Assembly: GCA_002360925.1 (NCBI GenBank)
Contig: DERN01000010.1
Span: forward strand, 218,969 to 282,968
Direction: 5' to 3'
Source: Flavobacteriaceae bacterium UBA3339
GTDB taxonomy: Bacteria; Bacteroidota; Bacteroidia; Flavobacteriales; Flavobacteriaceae
DNA length: 64,000 nucleotides
The notes below the pieces were generated by a model. That model worked only from the letters and a program-made list of their open reading frames with translations. It was not told the origin of the DNA and searched no databases. Shown in pieces: positions 35,550 to 44,757 of this stretch. Positions within the stretch are counted from its first letter, which is position 1, and each line of letters begins with the position of its first letter. The position numbers and the translations under genes are program-made.

Positions 35550-36048
35550 TACAACTATTTTAAATACCGTCCGTTTTATTGTTCTTGTTTTCTTTCAGGT
35601 AACAGTATTCAACAACATTCATTTATTCGGATTCATTACACCATATCCGTATATATTGTTCATTTTGCTTTATCCTTTAAACACAAATCGACATTTATTT
35701 TTGATTCTGAGTTTTGTAATGGGATTGATTTTAGATATTTTCAACAATTCAGGCGGAGTTCACACAACTGCTTGTGTTACCTTGGCATTTGTTCGAGAAA
35801 GTTTGTTAAAAATGTCTTTTGGATATAGTTACGAATATCATATGTTGCGCATTACCGATAAATTATCGTCAGAATTGGTCACTTATTTTGTTTCAGGAGT
35901 TTTAATTCATCACACGGTTTTAATTGCTTTAGAAGTCTTTAATTTAGACTTTATCATCGAAATCGTAATTCGAATTGTCGCTTCTTCCCTATTTACCATC
36001 ATCTTACTTTTCCTTATAACCGGATTAATTAGGTCGTCTAAAAAATGA
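35542..36048 (+). CDS. mreD: rod shape-determining protein MreD
   Basis: 168 residues with five hydrophobic segments spread over the whole length, and FGFITPYPYILFILLYPL near residues 30-47, as in Bacteroidota MreD proteins. The sequence is weakly conserved, so the call rests mainly on position between mreC and the PBP2 gene, both of which it overlaps (8 and 4 bases). Confidence 0.9.
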   Translation: MNNTTILNTVRFIVLVFFQVTVFNNIHLFGFITPYPYILFILLYPLNTNRHLFLILSFVMGLILDIFNNSGGVHTTACVTLAFVRESLLKMSFGYSYEYHMLRITDKLSSELVTYFVSGVLIHHTVLIALEVFNLDFIIEIVIRIVASSLFTIILLFLITGLIRSSKK

Positions 36049-37958
36049 GAAAGCTTCTGTTTCCCATAATTGTCATTTTAGCAACGTTAGCAATCGTTGC
36101 AAAACTTTTTTACATTCAAATTGTAGACGATTCCTTTCTTGCGAAATCCGAAAATAACGCCATTAAAATTGTTTACGAATATCCCGAACGCGGTTATATT
36201 TACGACCGAAACAATAATTTACTTGTAGCAAATCAGCCTAGTTACGATATCATGGTAATTCCGCGTGAAGTAAAAGGAATCGATACTTTGGAACTTTGTA
36301 CTATTTTAGATATTACAAGAGACGATTTTGATAAAAAATTAGAAAAAGCAAAGATTTATTCTCCAAGACTTCCTTCGGTTTTCTTAGCGCAATTGACCAA
36401 AACCGAATTTGCTGCTTTTCAAGAAAAAATCAGACATTTTAAAGGTTTTTATATTCAAAAACGTAATTTACGCGATTATCAGGTAGATTATGGTGCAAAT
36501 GTTTTTGGATACATCCGCCAGATTAACGAAGCTGAATTAGAAAAAAGAAAATACTATAAATCGGGAGAATTAATCGGTATGCGTGGCGTTGAGCAAGCTT
36601 ATGAAGAAGACTTACGTGGAATTCGTGGAGTTCATTACATTCAACGCGATCGCTTTAATAAAGAAATTGGTCCTTTTAAAGAAGGAGTCTACGATACACT
36701 TGCTGTTAAAGGAAACGATGTTACCATTACAATTGATTCTGAATTGCAAAAATACGGCGAACAATTAATGATTCGAAAACGTGGAGGAATTGTGGCTATT
36801 GAACCCAAAACAGGCGAAATTTTAGCCTTGGTTACAGCACCTTCTTACGATCCTGGCCTATTAGTTGGACGCGATCGTTCTAAAAATTATGTAAAAATCG
36901 ATAGTATTCCTGGGAAACCTTTCTTCGATAAAGTATTACAAGGTCAGTTTCCTCCTGGATCTCCCTTTAAAATCTTAACTGGTTTAATTGGTCTTCAGGA
37001 AGAAGTTATCGATACCCAAACACGTTTTGCCTGTTCTCGTGGATTTTATTATGCGCGTGGTGCTTTTATGAAATGTCACGATGCTGGTTCTTGGAATTTG
37101 CATCCGGCAATTGCAAAATCGTGTAACACCTATTTTGCACAAACCTTTATGCGAATTATTAATAAATATCCTACGCCTTCGCAAGGAGTTGATGCTTGGT
37201 ATAATCATTTGCGTAGTTTTGGATTAGATCAATACATGGGCTACGATTTACCTTCAGGGCAAAAAGGAGGAATTCCTAATTCTCAATTTTATAAAAAACA
37301 GTATCCAAATGGTGGCTGGAAAAGTACAACAATTGTTTCTAATTCCATTGGTCAGGGAGAAGTTGAAATGACTCCGATGCAATTAGCAAACGTAATGTGT
37401 GCAGTTGCAAACGAAGGCTATTATTTTACTCCGCATATCATCAAAAAAATAGAAAACAAACAAATCGATAAATCTTTTGTTCAGCGTAAACAAACCACAA
37501 TCGATCGTCAACATTTTAGACCGGTTATTGAAGGTTTGGCAGAAGTGTTTCTTACCGGAACAGGAAGCCGTTTAAGAGTTCCCGATGTAAACATTTGCGG
37601 TAAAACAGGAACAGTAGAAAATTTTGCAGTTATAGACGGAGAAAAGACAAAATTAACCGATCACTCCGTTTTCTTAGCATTCGCTCCAAAAGAAAACCCT
37701 AAAATTGTAGTAGCTGTTTTTATAGAAAATGGAGGTTGGGGAGCAAGTTACGCCGGTCCGATTGCCTCTTTAATGATAGAAAAATATTTAAAAAGAGAAA
37801 CTACACGTACCGATTTAGAAAAAAGAATGTTTGAAGCAGATTTATCAGGAAATTATGTTTTACGTGATATTGCCGACAAACAAAAAGATGAAAAAGCTCG
37901 ATTAAAACGCATAGAACAAGAAAGATTAAAAAAATTACAGCAAAGTGGTAAAAACTAA
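36045..37958 (+). CDS. mrdA: penicillin-binding protein 2
   Basis: Class B transpeptidase that crosslinks peptidoglycan during elongation. N-terminal TM anchor (4-23), pedestal domain with RGYIYDRNNNLLVANQ, then a transpeptidase domain with the catalytic SxxK in PPGSPFKILTG, SxN in KSCNTYF and KTG in CGKTGTVEN. All catalytic residues are intact. 637 aa with a charged C-terminal tail. It overlaps mreD by 4 bases and rodA by 14. Confidence 0.96.
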   Translation: MRKLLFPIIVILATLAIVAKLFYIQIVDDSFLAKSENNAIKIVYEYPERGYIYDRNNNLLVANQPSYDIMVIPREVKGIDTLELCTILDITRDDFDKKLEKAKIYSPRLPSVFLAQLTKTEFAAFQEKIRHFKGFYIQKRNLRDYQVDYGANVFGYIRQINEAELEKRKYYKSGELIGMRGVEQAYEEDLRGIRGVHYIQRDRFNKEIGPFKEGVYDTLAVKGNDVTITIDSELQKYGEQLMIRKRGGIVAIEPKTGEILALVTAPSYDPGLLVGRDRSKNYVKIDSIPGKPFFDKVLQGQFPPGSPFKILTGLIGLQEEVIDTQTRFACSRGFYYARGAFMKCHDAGSWNLHPAIAKSCNTYFAQTFMRIINKYPTPSQGVDAWYNHLRSFGLDQYMGYDLPSGQKGGIPNSQFYKKQYPNGGWKSTTIVSNSIGQGEVEMTPMQLANVMCAVANEGYYFTPHIIKKIENKQIDKSFVQRKQTTIDRQHFRPVIEGLAEVFLTGTGSRLRVPDVNICGKTGTVENFAVIDGEKTKLTDHSVFLAFAPKENPKIVVAVFIENGGWGASYAGPIASLMIEKYLKRETTRTDLEKRMFEADLSGNYVLRDIADKQKDEKARLKRIEQERLKKLQQSGKN

Positions 37959-39219
37959 ACATCTAGAAAACCAAAGTGTTATAGCTAATATCGATTGGTT
38001 AAGCATATTTCTGTATGCAGCATTAGTTCTTTTTGGCTGGATGAATATTTATTCTGCCTCATTGCCACTTGAAACAACTTCTATCTTTGATTTAAGTCAA
38101 ACATACGGAAAGCAAATCTTGTTCATCATTATTTCAGTTCCGGTTATTGTCGTTATTTTATCATTAGATGCAAAAGTGTATGAAAAATATGCAATCATTT
38201 TTTATATCATCGGAATCATTCTCTTATTAGGTTTATTTGTTTTCGGAAAATCGATAAAAGGTCAAACTAACTGGTATCAATTTGGCGGAATCAGTTTACA
38301 GCCTTCCGAATTTGTCAAAATCAGTACATCCTTATTATTAGCGAAATACATAAGCGAAAATCAAGCTCCATTTGCAACTTTAAAAGAACAAGCAATTGCA
38401 ATGGGAATCTTTTTCCTACCGGTATTTTTCATCATGTTACAACCCGATACCGGATCTGCTATGATATTCATGATTTTCTTCTTGGTATTATATCGCGAAG
38501 GATTTCCTGCTTGGTATTTATGGACAGGATTTATAACGATTTTACTTTTCGTTTTTGCCCTTCTTATCAATCCTATTATTTTAATAATTATCATTTTATT
38601 AGGCTGTATTCTTCACTTTGTTTACAACAAAAGCATTCATAGAAACCCGATTGTTTACGGAATATTAGCATTGATTATGTCGGGATTTGTTTTTTCGGTA
38701 GATTACGTTTTCGACAATGTTTTAGAACCGCATCAAAAAGATCGTATAAACGTTTTATTCGGAAATGAAGTCGATTTGAAGAAAGAAGGATACAATTTAA
38801 ATCAATCAATGATTGCTATTGGATCGGGCGGATTAACCGGAAAAGGGTTCTTAGAAGGAACACAAACAAAAGGAGGTTTTGTTCCTGAACAACATACCGA
38901 TTATATTTTTACAACGGTTGGCGAAGAATGGGGATTTGCAGGAACTATTTTAGTCGTGGCAGCATTTGTTACACTTATTTTACGGATTGTCTATTTGGCA
39001 GAAAAACAAAAAAACACATTTGCCCGAGTTTATGGTTATTGCGTTGCTGCCATTTTGTTTACACACTTTGCAGTAAATGTTTCCATGCTTATCGGTATTT
39101 TTCCTACAATCGGAGTTCCATTACCTTTCTTTTCGTACGGAGGTTCAAGCTTAATTGCCTTTACACTACTCCTTTTTATCTTTTTAAAATTAGATGCCAA
39201 TAAAGTAAATGAGTGGTAG
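37945..39219 (+). CDS. rodA: SEDS peptidoglycan polymerase RodA
   Basis: 424 residues, about ten transmembrane helices. SEDS-family marks include WQ/YQ-type QFGGISLQPSEFVKIS, QPDTGSAMIF and GVPLPFFSYGGSSL near the C-terminus. It polymerises glycan strands in complex with PBP2. Translation starts at GTG 37945 inside the end of mrdA; the overlap of 14 bases suggests coupling, which would suit the 1:1 PBP2-RodA complex. Confidence 0.95.
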   Translation: MVKTKHLENQSVIANIDWLSIFLYAALVLFGWMNIYSASLPLETTSIFDLSQTYGKQILFIIISVPVIVVILSLDAKVYEKYAIIFYIIGIILLLGLFVFGKSIKGQTNWYQFGGISLQPSEFVKISTSLLLAKYISENQAPFATLKEQAIAMGIFFLPVFFIMLQPDTGSAMIFMIFFLVLYREGFPAWYLWTGFITILLFVFALLINPIILIIIILLGCILHFVYNKSIHRNPIVYGILALIMSGFVFSVDYVFDNVLEPHQKDRINVLFGNEVDLKKEGYNLNQSMIAIGSGGLTGKGFLEGTQTKGGFVPEQHTDYIFTTVGEEWGFAGTILVVAAFVTLILRIVYLAEKQKNTFARVYGYCVAAILFTHFAVNVSMLIGIFPTIGVPLPFFSYGGSSLIAFTLLLFIFLKLDANKVNEW

Positions 39220-39270
39220 GTATTGGCACACATTTTGACTATATTTAAACATTATTCAATTAATAAATTC

Positions 39271-39936
39271 ATGAAGAAATCCATTTTAGTATTAGGCGTA
39301 ATTTTAGGTGTTAACTTCGCTGCAACTGCTCAGGAAGAACCTAAAACGGAAACTACAATTTCAACAACACAAACAGCAGATCAAACACCAGAAGGAACTA
39401 TGCTACAAGAAAAAGCAACAACTTCTGTAAGCGAAAATCAGCAAACAACAAATACTACGCAACAAACAACAACGACAACAAATAATAAAAAAGCTAACTA
39501 CGAAGAAGAAATTCTAAAAGCAGAAAAAGCGAAACAAAAAGCTGAGGAAAAAATGGCGAAAGATGCTGAAAAAGCGGCTAAAGCATCAAAGAAAAAAGCC
39601 GAAGCTGAAGCAAAAGCAGCTCAAAAGAAGCAAAAAGCTTTAGAAAAAGCTCAAAAGGCGCAAATAAAAGCAGATAAAAAAGAAGCTAAAAAAATTCAGG
39701 CTGTTGCTAAAGCAAATAAAAACTTACATAAAGCAGAAGATGACCTTCGTAAAGCTGAGTTAAAGTTACAAGATGCTACAAACACATACGAACGTAAAAA
39801 GTTAAAAAACAAATTCTCGCAAGAGCAAGAAATAAAAGAACGTTCTAAATTAGTGAAATTAGAGACTAAAGTTTCGGAATTAAAACTTAAAGTAAACAAA
39901 CAACAATTAGAGTTAAAAAAAGCCGAAATCAAATAA
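39271..39936 (+). CDS. secreted Lys/Ala-rich coiled-coil protein
   Basis: 221 residues from ATG 39271, which gives a clean signal peptide (KKSILVLGVILGVNFAATAQ). An in-frame TTG at 39223 would put 16 unsuitable residues before it. A Thr/Gln-rich stretch (about 25-75) leads to long heptad-like helices of Lys, Ala and Glu (80-200). No named family is recognisable; such proteins are often periplasmic. It follows rodA after 51 bases and ends at a terminator, so it may share the cell-shape transcript. Confidence 0.75.
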   Translation: MKKSILVLGVILGVNFAATAQEEPKTETTISTTQTADQTPEGTMLQEKATTSVSENQQTTNTTQQTTTTTNNKKANYEEEILKAEKAKQKAEEKMAKDAEKAAKASKKKAEAEAKAAQKKQKALEKAQKAQIKADKKEAKKIQAVAKANKNLHKAEDDLRKAELKLQDATNTYERKKLKNKFSQEQEIKERSKLVKLETKVSELKLKVNKQQLELKKAEIK

Positions 39937-39945
39937 TAATATTAG

Positions 39946-39980
39946 AATCCTTAAACAATTAGTTTAGGGATTTTTTTTAT
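39946..39980 (+). terminator. terminator at the end of the cell-shape gene run
   Basis: Stem AATCCTTAAAC / GTTTAGGGATT, loop AATTA, followed by 8 T. Confidence 0.88.
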
Positions 39981-40034
39981 TTATCAAGATCTAAAAATTC
40001 CACTAAAAACAAAAAATATTTAATGTCTTTACCT

Positions 40035-40042
40035 TACATTTG
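40035..40042 (+). promoter_or_regulatory. -7 box for the 38-residue membrane protein gene
   Basis: TACATTTG, full TAnnTTTG match, 16 bases before the small ORF ATG. It supports the small ORF as a real gene. Confidence 0.5.
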
Positions 40043-40058
40043 ATTAAATTCATTTATT

Positions 40059-40175
40059 ATGCAATATGTATATTTGGCACTTGCTGCCATGGTTTTTGTT
40101 TTATTTGCATACAAGAAGATGACTGCTTCTAAAAAAACAGATGAGTATCTTCCGAAGAAAGATAAAAACGAATAA
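40059..40175 (+). CDS. 38-residue single-helix membrane protein
   Basis: Too short for standard ORF cutoffs. It reads MQYVYLALAAMVFVLFAYKK, then MTASKKTDEYLPKKDKNE. One hydrophobic helix (about 3-18) is followed by a charged, Lys-rich tail, so it should be an N-out membrane peptide. Support comes from a TACATTTG box 16 bases upstream and a terminator hairpin right after the stop, a complete transcription unit. No family recognised; function unknown. Confidence 0.65.
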   Translation: MQYVYLALAAMVFVLFAYKKMTASKKTDEYLPKKDKNE

Positions 40176-40176
40176 A

Positions 40177-40214
40177 AAAATGGGACTGTATTAAGAAAAT
40201 ATAGTCCCATTTTA
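40177..40214. terminator. bidirectional terminator
   Basis: Arms AAAATGGGACTGTAT and ATATAGTCCCATTTT (one G-T pair), with A/T tracts on both sides. It ends both the small ORF (plus) and the beta-barrel gene (minus). Confidence 0.85.
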
Positions 40215-40231
40215 TATAACGTAAATTAAGA

Positions 40232-40846
40232 TTATTGTCCTAATCGAACTTGAACACCCAATCCTACATTAAAATAACTTCCAGATCCTTGTTTTATTCC
40301 TAAACCATTAAATCCGTAATCTTGACTAAACTGGTTTACAAAAGTTCCGTCTAAAAATACAGCAACTCGTGGAGAAAAATTATATTTAGGCATAATACCT
40401 ATTTGAGCAACACCAGCCATATCTTTTTTAGAAGCTGCTTCACTTTTTCCCGAAGCTAATCCAAAACCTGCGTGAGCCGTAACTTCAAAATCGCTTGCTG
40501 CTTCTTTATTAATAGCCGTTAAAACATTGTAAGTTGCTTCAAGAACCAATTTACTGTATTTAACTCCTACATTGTCTATATCTTTATGTTTGAAATTAGA
40601 ACTCGCAAACGAACCTCTAACTCCCCAAACCTCATCTATATGATAAGTTATTCCGAATTGAAAAAAATTAAATCCGCTAAAATCGCTTGTTTTAATTCCT
40701 TCTTTCGGGCTTAATGCAGAATTTAATCCGTATTGTCCTTCAACACTTAAATTATTCCAAATTCCGTTCGATGTTTGTGCATTTACAAACTGAGCCGCTA
40801 TTAGAAAGCAACCAGTCATAAAAATGTTTCTCACTTTTTTACTCAT
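40232..40846 (-). CDS. outer membrane beta-barrel protein
   Basis: 204 residues. Signal peptide (FMTGCFLIAAQFVNAQ) and then eight-stranded-barrel-like alternation with aromatic strand ends: LSVEGQYGLNSAL, FFQFGITYHIDEVWGVRGSF, and a last strand YFNVGLGVQVRLGQ. It looks like the N-terminal barrel of OmpA-type proteins, but has no peptidoglycan-binding OmpA domain. Single gene with its own terminator. Confidence 0.82.
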   Translation of the reverse strand: MSKKVRNIFMTGCFLIAAQFVNAQTSNGIWNNLSVEGQYGLNSALSPKEGIKTSDFSGFNFFQFGITYHIDEVWGVRGSFASSNFKHKDIDNVGVKYSKLVLEATYNVLTAINKEAASDFEVTAHAGFGLASGKSEAASKKDMAGVAQIGIMPKYNFSPRVAVFLDGTFVNQFSQDYGFNGLGIKQGSGSYFNVGLGVQVRLGQ

Positions 40847-40955
40847 AAAATTGTTGATTTTTGTTTAATTATAGTTTAACGTTTATTTTATTTGTTTAGT
40901 ATTTGTAAAACTACATATAATTTAAAACCTTCCAAATAATATGAGATCATATTGC

Positions 40956-40963
40956 TATTTTTG
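40956..40963 (+). promoter_or_regulatory. -7 box that fixes the start of the next gene
   Basis: TATTTTTG, full TAnnTTTG match, 13 bases before ATG 40977. It lies inside the longer reading frame that opens at 40941, so transcription would begin after that earlier ATG, favouring 40977. Confidence 0.55.
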
Positions 40964-40976
40964 CAAAAAAATTAAA

Positions 40977-41765
40977 ATGAAAAAATTTACAATATTGGTT
41001 TTTGCATTAGCTTCTTTTACGGTCAATGCTCAAACTATTTCAAACAATTTATCCGGATATTTTCAAAACAGTAAAAAAGATGCCCTTTATTCGAGCATTT
41101 ATTTAGATGGAAAAGGTCATGCTCTTATTAACGATTCGTTTTCTGCCGAATATTTTCAGAAAGAAGATACTTTATATGTATTTCCAGATAAAAGCGTATT
41201 TATCTTTAAATTAGAAAAAGGGAAGTTAAAAGGATTAAGTTCTTGGGTAGAAAAAAATACGTTTAAGCAAACTACAGCTCCAAATGAAGAAGATATCGCT
41301 CCTTTTGATTCATATAAGATAGATCCTGAATTATTGTACGAATATTATAAATTGAATTATACCGACGAAACGGATGAAGTTAGTTTTTATGCTTTCGAGA
41401 ATGAACAAGATTATCTAGAAAAAGCGGAAGAATTATGTAATAAAGGACTTACAAGTGCTTGCGGAGCATATTTTGGAATGTTGTATATAGAATCTTCTGG
41501 CGGATTATCGAATATTTTGGGAGAGAACGAAGAAGCTTCTTTTAAAGAAAATCCTAAAATGGAAAAAATTGCCAATAAAATGATTTCGCTTAACGATATG
41601 CGAGGTTATTCTTTATTAGGTTCGTATTATTATGCTTTAGGAAACACAGACAAAGCAATGGAGCTTTATAATGAAGGTGCAGAAAAAGGAGATTATAATT
41701 CTAATTTAATCCTCATGGAACAAGAATTAAACAAAATGATCGACGAATACGAAGAAACTGAATAA
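40977..41765 (+). CDS. secreted protein with C-terminal TPR/Sel1-like repeat
   Basis: 262 residues from ATG 40977, which starts a good signal peptide (KKFTILVFALASFTVNAQ). The ATG at 40941 adds a cysteine-rich stretch upstream of the signal and lies before the promoter box. The first ~110 residues are beta-rich. The C-terminal part has YLEKAEELCNKGLTSACGAY and GSYYYALGNTDKAMELYNEG, units like Sel1/TPR repeats. No named family; role unknown. Confidence 0.75.
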   Translation: MKKFTILVFALASFTVNAQTISNNLSGYFQNSKKDALYSSIYLDGKGHALINDSFSAEYFQKEDTLYVFPDKSVFIFKLEKGKLKGLSSWVEKNTFKQTTAPNEEDIAPFDSYKIDPELLYEYYKLNYTDETDEVSFYAFENEQDYLEKAEELCNKGLTSACGAYFGMLYIESSGGLSNILGENEEASFKENPKMEKIANKMISLNDMRGYSLLGSYYYALGNTDKAMELYNEGAEKGDYNSNLILMEQELNKMIDEYEETE

Positions 41766-41782
41766 CAAAACACCTTAACATA

Positions 41783-41815
41783 AAAACCTTTGATTAAATT
41801 CAGAGGTTTTCTTAT
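41783..41815 (+). terminator. terminator before the phytate cluster
   Basis: Stem AAAACCTTTGA / TCAGAGGTTTT (one G-T pair), loop TTAAAT, followed by CTTATTT. It separates the secreted protein gene from the TonB receptor. Confidence 0.75.
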
Positions 41816-41955
41816 TTATAACCTAAACCATTTTATTAGTTAAATTTTACATTAAACCAATATTCGATTGATTTCTGTAACCTTTTCATAATCATAGCAA
41901 AACCTTCAAGTAAGAAGCTCTTCTTTATTTTGTAGAAAATAAAAAACTACTTAAA

Positions 41956-44754
41956 ATGAAGAAAAATTACTTTTTAGTAGCTGCTCTTTTTTCCATTGCA
42001 ACTTACGCTCAGAATGGAGTTATCTCAGGAAAAGTGACAGACGGAGACAATAAATTCTCACTTCCGGGAGCTACTTTAAAAATCGAAAACTCAAAAAAAT
42101 ACACAGTTTCAGATCAAAACGGAACGTACGAGTTTTTAAATCTTCCAGAAGGAACTTATACTGTTTATATAGAATATATTGGTTATTCTACAGCTTCTAA
42201 AGAAATCGTAGTTTCGGGAAATCATACAACTGTTGCAAATTTTGAATTATTTGCCGGATCTGAAGAGTTAGACGAAATTGTAATTGTCGGCGACTTTTTA
42301 AGAGGACAGGCAAAAGCATTAAATCAACAACGAAACAATCCAAATATTACCAATATTATCTCGTCTGATCAAGTTGGACGTTTTCCCGATGCCAATATTG
42401 GCGATGCGTTAAAACGTGTTCCGGGAATCACAATGCAAAACGATCAAGGTGAAGCGCGTAATATTATTGTTCGCGGTTTATCTCCCGAACTAAACTCGGT
42501 AATGTTAAACGGAGATCGAATTCCTTCTGCCGAAGGCGATAACCGAAATGTTCAAATGGATTTAATTCCTTCGGATATGATTTCTTCAATCGAAGTAAAT
42601 AAAACCTTAACTCCGGATATGGATGCCGATGCAATTGGCGGATCTGTTAACTTAATTACACGCGCTGTTCCAAATCGCGAACGAATTTCGGCAACAATTT
42701 CGGGTGGTTATGCTCCCATTCGCGACAAAGGTTTGTACAATGGTTCGTTTATTTACGGAAATCGTTTTGCAAACGATAAATTAGGAATTATTGCTTCGGG
42801 AACTTGGCAATCGCAAAATTTTGGTTCTGATAATGTAGAAGCCGTTTGGGATAAAGATGATAACGGAAATGCTTTTGTTTCGGAAATGGATATTCGTAAA
42901 TATGATGTTCAACGTGTAAGAAGAAGTTTTTCATTAAGTTCTGATTATATATTTAACGAAAACAACCGAATCGATTTTAGCGCAATGTATAATTGGCGCG
43001 ATGATCGCGAAAACCGTTATAGAACACGTTACAGAGATTTAGAATTACAAGACGACGGAACATATACAGGAGAAATTCGTCGTGAAACAAAAGGCGGAAT
43101 CGATAATAATCGTAATAAAAATGCTCGTTTAGAAGATCAAAGAGTTCTAAACTTTTCATTACGAGGAGAACATCTTTTATCCGCGAAAATGGATATGGAT
43201 TGGTCGGTTTCATATTCTAAAGCAAGCGAAGATCGTCCGAATGAGCGTTATATCGATTTTAGAATGAAAAACGCCGTGATGAACGAGGACATTACCAATG
43301 GAAACAAACCTCATGTTTTTGTTGTAAATGGCGAAGATCCAAAAGATTTCAGTTTGCGTAAAATCACCGAAAATCATGATTATACGGAAGAAGACGAAAT
43401 CGGAGCAAAAATCAATTTCCGTGTTCCGTTTTCTGTGATCGAAAATGAAAAAGGTCGTTTACGTTTCGGAGCCCGTTTAAGATTAAAAAACAAAAAACGC
43501 GATAATATTTTCTACGAATACGAACCAATAAACAAATGGGGAAATTTAGCAGATACTCCTAATGTTTTCTGGAGTGGAAACGACTTTAATCCGGGTTCTC
43601 AATATGTTCCGGGTTATTTTGTAAGTAACAGTTATTTAGGCTCGTTAGATTTATACAATGCCGATTTATTTGATTCTTCCCTTCAACCTTCAGAATTCCT
43701 TTCGCAAAATTACAAAGCTAAAGAAAGAATTACAGCAGGTTACCTTCGCTGGGATCAAGATTTTAATTCAAAAACTTCGATCATTGCCGGAATTCGTTTA
43801 GAACACACCGCTATAGATTATACCGGAAATTATATTATGGACGAAGAAGATTTGGTTGGCGAAATTAAAAACGAAAACGATTATTTAAATGTATTGCCAA
43901 GTGTTACATTAAAAAACAAAATCAACGAAAACTTTATTCTTCGTGCAGCTGTAACAACAAGTTTGGCGCGTCCTAATTACTATAATTTGGCGCCTTATGT
44001 TAACGCAATTCCAGCAGATTCTGAAATTGCTGCCGGAAACCCGAATCTAAAAGCAACATATGCAACCAACTTTGATGTTATGGCAGAAAACTATTTCGAA
44101 AACATCGGAATTGTTTCAGCAGGTGCGTTTTATAAAAACTTAGACAACTTTATTTATACCTACAATAATTCAGTTTTTACAGCCGATGATTTTGCTTCTC
44201 AATTTCCAAATGTTGCCAATCCGATTCCTACAGGAGAAAAATGGGAATTTACACAAGCAAGAAACGGCGACAAAGTAAGCGTTTACGGATTTGAAGTAGC
44301 TTTTCAGCGCCAGTTAGACTTCCTTCCTGGTAATTTCTTTAAAAACTTAGGAGTTTATGCAAACTATACTTTTACAAAATCTGAAGCAAAAGGAATTACA
44401 AATGAAGATGGCGAAGCAAGAACAGGTTTAGGTTTGCCACGAACAGCGCCGCATATGTTAAATGGATCGTTGGCTTGGGAAAACAACAAATTCTCGGCAC
44501 GTTTGTCGGCCAACTTCACTTCGGCTTATTTAGATGAAATCGGCGGAAACGAATTCGAAGACAGCTATTACGACAAACAATTCTTTTTAGACTTTAATAT
44601 GTCGTATAAATTCATGCAAAATTGGCGTGTGTTTTTCGAAGCAAACAACTTAACAAACCAACCTTTGCGTTATTATCAAGGCGAATCAAATCGCATGAAA
44701 CAATTAGAATATTACCAATCTAGATTTACTTTAGGTGTTAAATACGACTTTTAA
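41956..44754 (+). CDS. TonB-dependent receptor of the phytate/organophosphate cluster
   Basis: 932 residues. Signal peptide (1-18), a carboxypeptidase-regulatory-like domain (about 22-105; GVISGKVTDGD and GTYEFLNLPEGTYTV), a TonB-box-like DEIVIVGDF, a plug (about 120-240; RVPGITMQNDQGEARNIIVR and GGSVNLITR) and a 22-strand barrel ending KYDF. It should import a ligand across the outer membrane using TonB energy. The two genes after it (3 bases, then a 4-base overlap) encode a phosphatase and a phytase, so the ligand is plausibly a phosphorylated organic compound such as an inositol phosphate. That link is inference. Confidence 0.92.
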   Translation: MKKNYFLVAALFSIATYAQNGVISGKVTDGDNKFSLPGATLKIENSKKYTVSDQNGTYEFLNLPEGTYTVYIEYIGYSTASKEIVVSGNHTTVANFELFAGSEELDEIVIVGDFLRGQAKALNQQRNNPNITNIISSDQVGRFPDANIGDALKRVPGITMQNDQGEARNIIVRGLSPELNSVMLNGDRIPSAEGDNRNVQMDLIPSDMISSIEVNKTLTPDMDADAIGGSVNLITRAVPNRERISATISGGYAPIRDKGLYNGSFIYGNRFANDKLGIIASGTWQSQNFGSDNVEAVWDKDDNGNAFVSEMDIRKYDVQRVRRSFSLSSDYIFNENNRIDFSAMYNWRDDRENRYRTRYRDLELQDDGTYTGEIRRETKGGIDNNRNKNARLEDQRVLNFSLRGEHLLSAKMDMDWSVSYSKASEDRPNERYIDFRMKNAVMNEDITNGNKPHVFVVNGEDPKDFSLRKITENHDYTEEDEIGAKINFRVPFSVIENEKGRLRFGARLRLKNKKRDNIFYEYEPINKWGNLADTPNVFWSGNDFNPGSQYVPGYFVSNSYLGSLDLYNADLFDSSLQPSEFLSQNYKAKERITAGYLRWDQDFNSKTSIIAGIRLEHTAIDYTGNYIMDEEDLVGEIKNENDYLNVLPSVTLKNKINENFILRAAVTTSLARPNYYNLAPYVNAIPADSEIAAGNPNLKATYATNFDVMAENYFENIGIVSAGAFYKNLDNFIYTYNNSVFTADDFASQFPNVANPIPTGEKWEFTQARNGDKVSVYGFEVAFQRQLDFLPGNFFKNLGVYANYTFTKSEAKGITNEDGEARTGLGLPRTAPHMLNGSLAWENNKFSARLSANFTSAYLDEIGGNEFEDSYYDKQFFLDFNMSYKFMQNWRVFFEANNLTNQPLRYYQGESNRMKQLEYYQSRFTLGVKYDF

Positions 44755-44757
44755 AAA

